NCBI GenBank assembly: GCA_012520815.1
Contig: JAAYNM010000029.1
Coordinates: 1-49,322, forward strand
Direction of reading: 5' to 3'
DNA from: Clostridiales bacterium
GTDB taxonomy: Bacteria > Bacillota > Clostridia > Lachnospirales > Lachnospiraceae
DNA length: 49,322 bases
How positions within the stretch are numbered: position 1 is the first letter of the stretch; each line of letters opens with the position of its first letter. Of the stretch, positions 43,933 to 49,322 are shown in pieces. The translations under genes were made by a program, and so were the position numbers. A model generated the notes under the pieces. The model made no database searches. It was not told where the DNA came from and saw nothing but the letters and a program-made list of their open reading frames with translations.

Positions 43933-43961
43933 ATTATACCCTTTTATTTATTATATGTATA
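43933..43961 (-). promoter_or_regulatory. Promoter of the phoH operon
   Basis: On the minus strand, TATACA (43961-43956), a 17-base spacer and a perfect TATAAT (43938-43933). It lies directly after the terminator hairpin and inside the upstream edge of the yqfD-like open frame, giving a phoH leader of about 210 bases. Confidence 0.6.
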
Positions 43962-44017
43962 AAAGCAAAAGAGGTACCAATGAGTAGATAAACTAATGTA
44001 ACTCATTTGGTACCTCT
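43961..44017 (-). terminator. Long terminator hairpin upstream of phoH
   Basis: A 16-pair stem with one bulged base (AGAGGTACCAATGAGT against ACTCATTTGGTACCTCT) and a 15-base loop, followed on the minus strand by TTTTGCTTTT. It is the second of two hairpins after rpsU and insulates the phoH operon. Confidence 0.85.
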
Positions 44018-44052
44018 GTGTGAGTCTAACGATTCTAATATTTAGACACAAG

Positions 44053-44082
44053 AAATTCCTGTAGATTTCTCTACAGGAATTT
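44053..44082 (-). terminator. Terminator hairpin directly after rpsU
   Basis: A perfect 12-pair stem (AAATTCCTGTAG and its complement) with a 6-base loop begins 19 bases past the rpsU stop; the minus strand continues TTTCTTGTGT, a weak T-tract. With the following hairpin it forms a tandem terminator. Confidence 0.7.
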
Positions 44083-44100
44083 AAAACAATCATAATTATA

Positions 44101-44277
44101 CTAGTTAAATTTTCTCTTTCTAGCTGCTTCTGATTTCTTTTTACGCTTTACACTTGGCTTTTCGTAATGTTCTCTCTTACGAATCTCCTGCTGGATACCA
44201 GCCTTTGCACAATTTCTCTTAAATCTGCGTAAAGCACTATCTAAGCTTTCGTTTTCTTTAACGATAACGTTTGACAT
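44101..44277 (-). CDS. rpsU: 30S ribosomal protein S21
   Basis: A 58-residue basic protein of the small subunit, normal length for S21, with the family start [20 protein letters not shown] and a lysine/arginine-rich C-terminal tail ([14 protein letters not shown]). ATG at 44277 follows AGGTGA by six bases; the frame runs upstream but through the leader hairpin and is not coding. It is a one-gene unit with a strong promoter, a structured ~75-base leader and two terminators. The dnaG-rpoD neighbourhood found in enterobacteria is absent. Confidence 0.96.
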   Translation of the reverse strand: MSNVIVKENESLDSALRRFKRNCAKAGIQQEIRKREHYEKPSVKRKKKSEAARKRKFN

Positions 44278-44308
44278 AGTTTCACCTAACCTCCCTCCAG
44301 TTGCTTGA

Positions 44309-44349
44309 TTGTGCACTATACAACTGTATGGGTATATTTTATTGCACAA
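44309..44349 (-). promoter_or_regulatory. Stem-loop in the rpsU leader
   Basis: In the 5' leader, TTGTGCA pairs with TGCACAA (7 pairs) and, inside, TATAC pairs with GTATA, making a two-part hairpin that starts a few bases after the predicted transcription start and ends about 31 bases before the ATG. It could stabilise the transcript or serve in S21 autoregulation; no known S21 leader motif was recognised. Confidence 0.5.
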
Positions 44350-44354
44350 CCACC

Positions 44355-44382
44355 ATTATAGCAGATATATGAATTTCGTCAA
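44355..44382 (-). promoter_or_regulatory. Strong promoter of rpsU
   Basis: On the minus strand, TTGACG (44382-44377), a 16-base spacer and a perfect TATAAT (44360-44355) with TGC before it (extended -10), as expected for a highly expressed ribosomal protein gene. Confidence 0.85.
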
Positions 44383-44410
44383 CTACTTTTTAGCAATTTT
44401 TTATCATTTT

Positions 44411-47068
44411 TTATTGTATCTGTTCTTCTAAAATTTCTTTAGCCTTTATAAGTGCTTCATCTACCTTTGAAGCATCCTTACCGCCAGCCTGAGCCATATT
44501 AGGACGTCCGCCGCCGCCACCGCCAACGATTACAGCTACAGACTTTATGATGTTTCCTGCATGAGCACCGCGTGCTATAGCCTCCATAGTAGCCATAGCC
44601 ATAAGATTTACTTTATCCTCGCCTTGAGAAGATGCAATAAGTATTACTCCTTCACCAATTCTATCCTTTAAGCTATCGCCTAAGTTTCGTAAATCGTTCA
44701 TATCCATATCATCAACTTTGATTCCAAGGAACTTCACGCCATTAATATCAATGACCTGTGAAAGAACATCTCCTGCGGCTTCATTCGCCATCTTGCTCTT
44801 TAATTTATTATTTTCACTTGTTAAGTTCTTGATATCTTCATACATGGATTCAATCTTTTTAACAAGTAAAGCTGGTTCGGTTTTTGCTGTCTTTGCTGCT
44901 AAATAAAGTTCTTCCTCTATAGTTGAATAATAATTTAGTACACCTTGAGCTGTTAACGCTTCAATTCGTCTAACTCCTGCAGCTATACCTGCCTCTGAAA
45001 CTATCTTAAACATACCAATAGAACCTGTATTGGAAACATGAGTACCACCACAAAGTTCAACAGAAAAGTCTCCCATTGTAACTACACGTACTGACTCACC
45101 ATATTTCTCGCCAAACAATGCCATAGCTCCAGTAGCTCTTGCATCCTCAATGCTCATTTCTTTTGTAATTACTGGTAATGCATTTGCAATTTCTCTATTG
45201 ACAATATTTTCAACTTCTTTAATCTCTTCAACACTCATAGCCTGAAAATGTGAAAAATCAAAACGAAGTCTATCCTTTGTTACAAAAGAACCAGCCTGTT
45301 CAACATGGTTGCCAAGAACAGTTCTTAGGGCTTTTTGAAGTAAGTGTGTTGCGCTATGGTTTTTACAAGTAGCACTTCTAGTCTCTTCGTTAACGGAAAG
45401 TGTAACAACATCCCCTGTCTTGAACATTCCCTTTGTTACTTTACCAACATGTCCAATTTTTCCGCCTAATAATTCTATTGTATCAACAACTTCAAAAACA
45501 CTGTCTCCTGAAGTTATAATACCTTTATCTGCATCCTGACCACCCATTGTTGCGTAGAATGGTGTTTCATCCACGATAATCGTACCAACTTGTGAATCTG
45601 TAAGCGCTTCAGTGATTTCTGTATCAGTTGTAAGGACAGAAATTTTAGAATCAAAAACAAGTTTGTCATATCCAACAAAACGAGAAGTAATCGATGGATC
45701 AATTGATTCATATACAGTAACATCTGCTCCCATATAATTTGTCACTTTACGAGCACTTCTAGCCATATTTCGCTGCTCATCCATGCACTTTTTGAATCCA
45801 GCCTCATCTAGAGTTAGTCCTTTTTCCTCTAGAATTTCCTGTGTAAGATCAATAGGGAATCCATAGGTATCGTATAACTTAAATGTATCTTCACCAGTAA
45901 GAATATTCTTTCCCTCAGATGAAAGTTTTACCATCATATCTGATAAAATATTAAGTCCCTGATCAATAGTCTTGTTGAATTTATTTTCCTCTTCAGTTAA
46001 AACCTTAAAAATAAATTCCTTCTTTTCATCAAGTTCAGGATATCCATCCTTACATTCATTAATAACTGTTTCACTAAGTTTTGCAAGAAACAAATCGCTT
46101 ATTCCAAGAAGTCTACCATGTCTTGCAGCACGTCTAATAAGTCTTCTAAGAACATATCCTCTACCCTCATTCGATGGCATAATACCATCTGAAATCATAA
46201 AGGTTGAAGAACGCATATGATCTGTAATAAGTCTGATAGATACATCTGTTTTATCATTTGTTTGATAAGTAGCACCTACCAAATTACATACTTTATCACG
46301 TATAGCCTTCATAGTATCTATATCGAATACAGAATCTACATCTTGAACTACAACTGCAAGTCTCTCAAGACCCATACCTGTGTCAATATTTTTTTGGCTA
46401 AGTTCAGTATAATTACCTTTACCGTCACTTTCGAACTGAGTAAATACGTTGTTCCAAACTTCCATAAATCTGTCACATTCACATCCAACTTTACAGTCTG
46501 GCTTTCCACATCCATATTTAATGCCTCTATCATAATAAATCTCTGAACTTGGTCCACAAGGTCCAGCACCATGCTCCCAGAAATTATCGCATTTTCCATC
46601 AGCATCTCTGTAGAAACGAGTAATCTTCTCCCCTGGTACACCTATTTCATTTGTCCAGATTTCAAAGGCTTCATCATCCTCACAGTAAATAGATGGATAT
46701 AATCTTTCTGCATCAAGTCCAGCATAATTAGTCAAAAATTCCCAAGACCAAGCTATGGCTTCATGTTTAAAATAATCTCCAAATGAAAAATTTCCTAACA
46801 TTTCGAAAAATGTTAAATGCCTTGCTGTCTTACCAACATTTTCAATATCTCCGGTTCTAATACACTTTTGACAAGTTGTTACTCTTTTTCTAGGTGGGAT
46901 TTCTTGACCTGTAAAATATGGCTTAAGTGGTGCCATTCCTGAATTGATAAGTAATAAACTGTTATCATTATGTGGAACAAGAGAAAAACTCTTCATTTTT
47001 AAATGTTCTTTACTCTCAAAGAACTCAAGATACATCTTTCTAAGCTCGTTAACTCCGTACTTTTTCAT
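44411..47068 (-). CDS. alaS: Alanine-tRNA ligase
   Basis: Charges tRNA-Ala. About 885 residues with the class II catalytic core at the N-terminus (LRKMYLEFFESKEHLKMKS, GMAPLKPYF, RLEALAV-type motif GMGLERLAVV), the editing domain with its zinc ligands (HSATHLLQKALR and CGGTHVSNTG), a coiled coil (about 725-755) and the C-Ala domain with the glycine-rich VGGGGGGRPNMAQAGGKD. ATG at 47068 has GGAGG shortly upstream; the TTG at 47080 would overlap that site. No T-box fits in the 51-base gap before it, so it is probably read with the small membrane gene upstream. Confidence 0.97.
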   Translation of the reverse strand: MKKYGVNELRKMYLEFFESKEHLKMKSFSLVPHNDNSLLLINSGMAPLKPYFTGQEIPPRKRVTTCQKCIRTGDIENVGKTARHLTFFEMLGNFSFGDYFKHEAIAWSWEFLTNYAGLDAERLYPSIYCEDDEAFEIWTNEIGVPGEKITRFYRDADGKCDNFWEHGAGPCGPSSEIYYDRGIKYGCGKPDCKVGCECDRFMEVWNNVFTQFESDGKGNYTELSQKNIDTGMGLERLAVVVQDVDSVFDIDTMKAIRDKVCNLVGATYQTNDKTDVSIRLITDHMRSSTFMISDGIMPSNEGRGYVLRRLIRRAARHGRLLGISDLFLAKLSETVINECKDGYPELDEKKEFIFKVLTEEENKFNKTIDQGLNILSDMMVKLSSEGKNILTGEDTFKLYDTYGFPIDLTQEILEEKGLTLDEAGFKKCMDEQRNMARSARKVTNYMGADVTVYESIDPSITSRFVGYDKLVFDSKISVLTTDTEITEALTDSQVGTIIVDETPFYATMGGQDADKGIITSGDSVFEVVDTIELLGGKIGHVGKVTKGMFKTGDVVTLSVNEETRSATCKNHSATHLLQKALRTVLGNHVEQAGSFVTKDRLRFDFSHFQAMSVEEIKEVENIVNREIANALPVITKEMSIEDARATGAMALFGEKYGESVRVVTMGDFSVELCGGTHVSNTGSIGMFKIVSEAGIAAGVRRIEALTAQGVLNYYSTIEEELYLAAKTAKTEPALLVKKIESMYEDIKNLTSENNKLKSKMANEAAGDVLSQVIDINGVKFLGIKVDDMDMNDLRNLGDSLKDRIGEGVILIASSQGEDKVNLMAMATMEAIARGAHAGNIIKSVAVIVGGGGGGRPNMAQAGGKDASKVDEALIKAKEILEEQIQ

Positions 47069-47119
47069 GGGGTCCTCCAATAAACAATAGTAATAATTGT
47101 ATTTTATAAATATAAATAA

Positions 47120-47287
47120 TTAAATCTCTGTGTTAGTATCCATCTCCGTATTAGATTGGTCTATCTTTTTATCTTTTCTGTCTCTAATCTTTTTACCAAC
47201 GAATACGCCAGCTACTGCCACTGCTACAATACAAGCACACTCAACTGCGTAAAAAACTAACATTGTCCAAAATGATGCTGCTAACAT
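47120..47287 (-). CDS. Small single-helix membrane protein
   Basis: A 55-residue protein with one membrane helix (about residues 7-33, FWTMLVFYAVECACIVAVAVAG), followed by a basic stop-transfer segment (GKKIRDRKDKK) and an acidic, polar tail. ATG at 47287 has AAGGAG nine bases upstream. Similar short membrane proteins are common and unnamed in Lachnospiraceae. A promoter at 47322-47350 precedes it, and alaS follows after 51 bases with no terminator, suggesting co-transcription; I see no reason in the protein itself for a link to tRNA charging. Confidence 0.65.
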   Translation of the reverse strand: MLAASFWTMLVFYAVECACIVAVAVAGVFVGKKIRDRKDKKIDQSNTEMDTNTEI

Positions 47288-47321
47288 ATACCATCTCTCC
47301 TTTTCAAACAAAACTTAGACT

Positions 47322-47350
47322 ATAGTATCATAAAAAAAATTCATTTTCAA
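47322..47350 (-). promoter_or_regulatory. Promoter of the small membrane gene and alaS
   Basis: On the minus strand, TTGAAA (47350-47345), a 17-base spacer and TACTAT (47327-47322) preceded by TGA (extended -10). Confidence 0.55.
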
Positions 47351-47364
47351 TATTTCTACAAAAC

Positions 47365-47424
47365 AAACTGATTTCTATAAAACACTGGAGTATTTCTTAT
47401 TTCCGATAAAATATCAATCAGTTT
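47365..47424 (-). terminator. Possible terminator after the MutS-like gene
   Basis: AAACTGATT and AATCAGTTT are 9-base inverted arms around a ~42-base interval, with GTTTTG following on the minus strand. The loop is large, so this is a weak call. Confidence 0.35.
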
Positions 47425-47442
47425 ATTCGTATTTTTTTCAAC

Positions 47443-49128
47443 CTAACACCAACTTCCTGTATCTACAAACCTTCCTGCTCTATCAGTTGCTTTTTTAATT
47501 ATCTCATCTTTATAGCCAATTACCTTAAGTAATTTAATTGCATTTCGTGTAGTTGCTCGTCCTGTATTTAGCTTATAATTAAACTGAACATCATCATTTA
47601 CTACATTTTCTTCAAAATGATAATTTGAATATGTTTTTTCCAAAATATGGGTTAACTCTATATCATGGGTAGCTGCAAAACACAAAACATTTTTGCCCGA
47701 AATACTATTTAAAATCTCTGAGGATGCTGCAATTCGCTCAACTGTATTTGTACCTCTCAATACCTCATCAACAAAACATATCATCGGTGTGTCTATAGCT
47801 GCTGCATCGACAATTCTCTTTAACGCCTTTATTTCCACTATATAGTAACTTTCATTATTTTCCAAATCATCTGCTAATGCCATTGAAGAGAATATCCTAA
47901 ATTCACACATCTTCATAGTCCTTGATAATGTAGTATATATTGTCCTTGCCAATATAACATTAATAGCTGTTGACTTTAAAAATGTAGACTTACCAGATGC
48001 ATTGGATCCAGTAAGTAAAACACCCTTTCGCTCTGAAATAGAGTTGCACACTGCATTATCTATAAGAGGATGATACATATCATCAAACGATATGTGAATG
48101 CTTGTGTTATCAAACATTGGTCGACTTACATATCCGTGCTTTGTTGTCATACATTTTCTAAAAGAAGCTACTGCTATTGCTGACTCGATAGTACCTATCA
48201 AGGAATATAACTTGTCCACATCCATTATATGAGACATTGTCTTTGACAACATACTATTAAATTTTATAATATCCACATGGAATAACATTCTAATATAATC
48301 CATTAAAATTTCTACAATAGAGCCATCAATGCTATCTGATAGCACAAACAACCCTTTTTTTAAAGATTTAAGGCTATCATTTATTTCATCAATTTCATTT
48401 TTATACTCTTTGAATTCATCATCCAAGCTTTCTGAAATACCTTTGGAACATATGATTATACTCACTAAATACCTAAAGCATATAAAATAATTTTCTATTT
48501 CGCCTTTACTTCTATAGTAGGATACTACATTGAATGCAATAACTGCAATAAATGCCAAAATACCAATTGAAGGTACTGTTAACAGTAAACCCGCAGAAAC
48601 AAAAAAAGTTATTATCGACAAATAATGAGGTAAATTACTCTTTGTCTTTAAATCCCCTAGTCTATGAATAAAATCATACAATGAAATGGTTTTTGTTCTA
48701 CCAAGTTTTGAAAATTTAACTTGCATTTGTTTTGCATCTTCTTCGTGTTCTTCAAACCAAGTTGTCATTTTATCAAACTTTTTAAGCTCGTTCTCCTTCT
48801 TTGGCGTACGCAGCATATGATATAAGTATTCTTCGCCTACAGAAGAATAGGTATTATTGCATAGCAAATATACAGAATCCATATCTAAGTCATTCCAAGT
48901 GATATCATCAACTCTTTCTGTCTTAGGATGTTTGTCCATCATAAACTTATGAAAGTGAGATATTCTCTCAAATTCAGGGTATGAATATTCTCTATCAGGA
49001 ACCTGACCAAATCCATCGCAAATGTCCTTCCATAATCTAGCCTTCTCAGCCTTTCTACTCCTAAAAGATTGAACGGCAAAAAAAACTGCAACTATTGCAA
49101 CTATTATAAAATATCCGTATCCTTCCAT
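47443..49128 (-). CDS. Membrane-anchored MutS-family ATPase
   Basis: A 561-residue protein with the ATPase core of MutS but without the mismatch-binding FxE domain. One membrane helix at the N-terminus (about 5-21) and two more around residues 165-210 (LSIITFFVSAGLLLTV, ILAFIAVIAFNVVSYY) place it at the membrane. Walker A is LTGSNASGKSTFLKS, Walker B region CFVDEVLRGTNTVER, then AATHDIEL. ATG at 49128 follows GGAGG closely; the frame extends 20 codons upstream with no ribosome site. Such proteins are widespread and uncharacterised in Firmicutes; a role in mismatch repair is unlikely. Confidence 0.85.
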   Translation of the reverse strand: MEGYGYFIIVAIVAVFFAVQSFRSRKAEKARLWKDICDGFGQVPDREYSYPEFERISHFHKFMMDKHPKTERVDDITWNDLDMDSVYLLCNNTYSSVGEEYLYHMLRTPKKENELKKFDKMTTWFEEHEEDAKQMQVKFSKLGRTKTISLYDFIHRLGDLKTKSNLPHYLSIITFFVSAGLLLTVPSIGILAFIAVIAFNVVSYYRSKGEIENYFICFRYLVSIIICSKGISESLDDEFKEYKNEIDEINDSLKSLKKGLFVLSDSIDGSIVEILMDYIRMLFHVDIIKFNSMLSKTMSHIMDVDKLYSLIGTIESAIAVASFRKCMTTKHGYVSRPMFDNTSIHISFDDMYHPLIDNAVCNSISERKGVLLTGSNASGKSTFLKSTAINVILARTIYTTLSRTMKMCEFRIFSSMALADDLENNESYYIVEIKALKRIVDAAAIDTPMICFVDEVLRGTNTVERIAASSEILNSISGKNVLCFAATHDIELTHILEKTYSNYHFEENVVNDDVQFNYKLNTGRATTRNAIKLLKVIGYKDEIIKKATDRAGRFVDTGSWC

Positions 49129-49158
49129 ATAGCCTCCATCGTTTTCACATTTTGTTCC

Positions 49159-49187
49159 ATTATACATTATTTTTCTAATAGTTTCCA
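49159..49187 (-). promoter_or_regulatory. Promoter of the MutS-like gene
   Basis: On the minus strand, TGGAAA (49187-49182), a 17-base spacer and a perfect TATAAT (49164-49159), about 30 bases before the ATG. Confidence 0.55.
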
Positions 49188-49206
49188 TATACTATCTACT
49201 TGAGTT

Positions 49207-49232
49207 TCCGCAGTTTTATCCACAACTGCGGA
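49207..49232. repeat. Palindrome with a DnaA-box-like centre
   Basis: TCCGCAGTT and AACTGCGGA are perfect 9-base inverted arms around TTATCCAC. The centre plus the next base reads TTATCCACA (49216-49224), matching the DnaA-box consensus. T-rich sequence follows on the plus strand, so it could also fold as a terminator-like hairpin in plus-strand RNA. It lies between divergent promoter-like sites. Confidence 0.6.
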
Positions 49233-49300
49233 TTTTATCAGTTTTACAATAAACAACTTTCAAAAAATGCCCAAAATATAAGGAATCCAGACTCTTTGTT

Positions 49301-49309
49301 TGGTATAAT
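49301..49309 (+). promoter_or_regulatory. Extended -10 element pointing out of the window
   Basis: TGGTATAAT on the plus strand is a perfect extended -10; no convincing -35 is seen 17 bases upstream. It is the only sign of plus-strand transcription here and suggests that the next gene beyond the right edge is divergent. Confidence 0.5.
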
Positions 49310-49322
49310 TAAAGTGACAAAA

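Noticed and set aside
46348..46641. 97-codon minus-strand frame within alaS
   Set aside because: It is a shifted frame inside the intact alaS gene; all alaS motifs continue through it in the main frame.
47069..47119. Possible T-box leader for alaS
   Set aside because: Only 51 bases separate alaS from the preceding gene, with no terminator hairpin or T-box consensus.
49216..49224. Replication origin at the right edge
   Set aside because: Only one DnaA-box-like sequence is visible, with no box cluster, no A+T-rich unwinding element pattern and no dnaA or dnaN gene nearby.
1..49322. CRISPR arrays, tRNA or rRNA genes, insertion sequences
   Set aside because: No regularly spaced direct repeats, cloverleaf-like clusters, rRNA-like conserved stretches or transposase genes were noticed; a tRNA scan was not run, but the intergenic gaps leave little room.

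Overview
The window is A+T-rich Firmicutes chromosome and looks like core genome of a Lachnospiraceae-type clostridium. This rests on gene content and order and on the protein style: a long PBP2, a ~390-residue PRPP synthetase, a 73-residue DUF896 protein, the HI0933/COG2509 FAD proteins and the radC-mre-pbp2-min-rodA-mgsA order. Species cannot be named from this alone. Every gene I can support lies on the minus strand, so transcription runs from high to low coordinates; only at the extreme right edge does a plus-strand promoter-like site point outward. I see no rRNA, tRNA, CRISPR array, insertion sequence or prophage, and no gene-free stretch over 300 bases.

Reading in the direction of transcription: a membrane-anchored MutS-like ATPase (49128-47443); a small membrane protein and alaS (47287-44411); rpsU with its own promoter, a structured leader and tandem hairpins (44382-43961); an operon of phoH, a shortened PgpH-like HD membrane protein, a ybeY-cdd fusion and a SpoVB/MurJ-like flippase (43716-38952), headed by a probable remnant of the sporulation gene yqfD and ending in a 59-codon open tail behind the flippase stop; two overlapping FAD oxidoreductase genes (38725-35803); proB, an unknown gene, DUF896, 5-formyl-THF cyclo-ligase, miaB and two zinc-ribbon membrane proteins (35739-30047); mutS-mutL-miaA and a methionine gamma-lyase-like gene (29930-23014); the cell-shape block radC-mreB-mreC-mreD-pbp2 followed, from an internal promoter, by minC-minD-minE-rodA-mgsA (22920-13438, strong terminator); prs, a DUF512 radical-SAM/PDZ protein, der, plsY, gpsA and a MalT-like regulator (13289-5148); a small unknown gene and cls (5041-3153); lysA (3039-1768); and two genes of unknown function at the left end (1575-1).

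The genes cover cell-shape and envelope growth (mre, rodA, pbp2, flippase, plsY, gpsA, cls, lysA), division-site placement (minCDE), mismatch repair with tRNA modification (mutSL, miaAB), and ribosome assembly and translation (der, ybeY, rpsU, alaS). The features that most deserve a second look are the ybeY-cdd fusion, the altered metal site of the HD protein beside it, the yqfD remnant that now forms the phoH leader, the in-frame tail after the flippase, the ~250-residue insertion in PBP2, the zinc-ribbon pair between miaB and mutS, and the palindrome carrying a DnaA-box-like sequence at the right edge. No wholly new defence or metabolic system is evident. All motif and start calls were made by eye; no database search was run.
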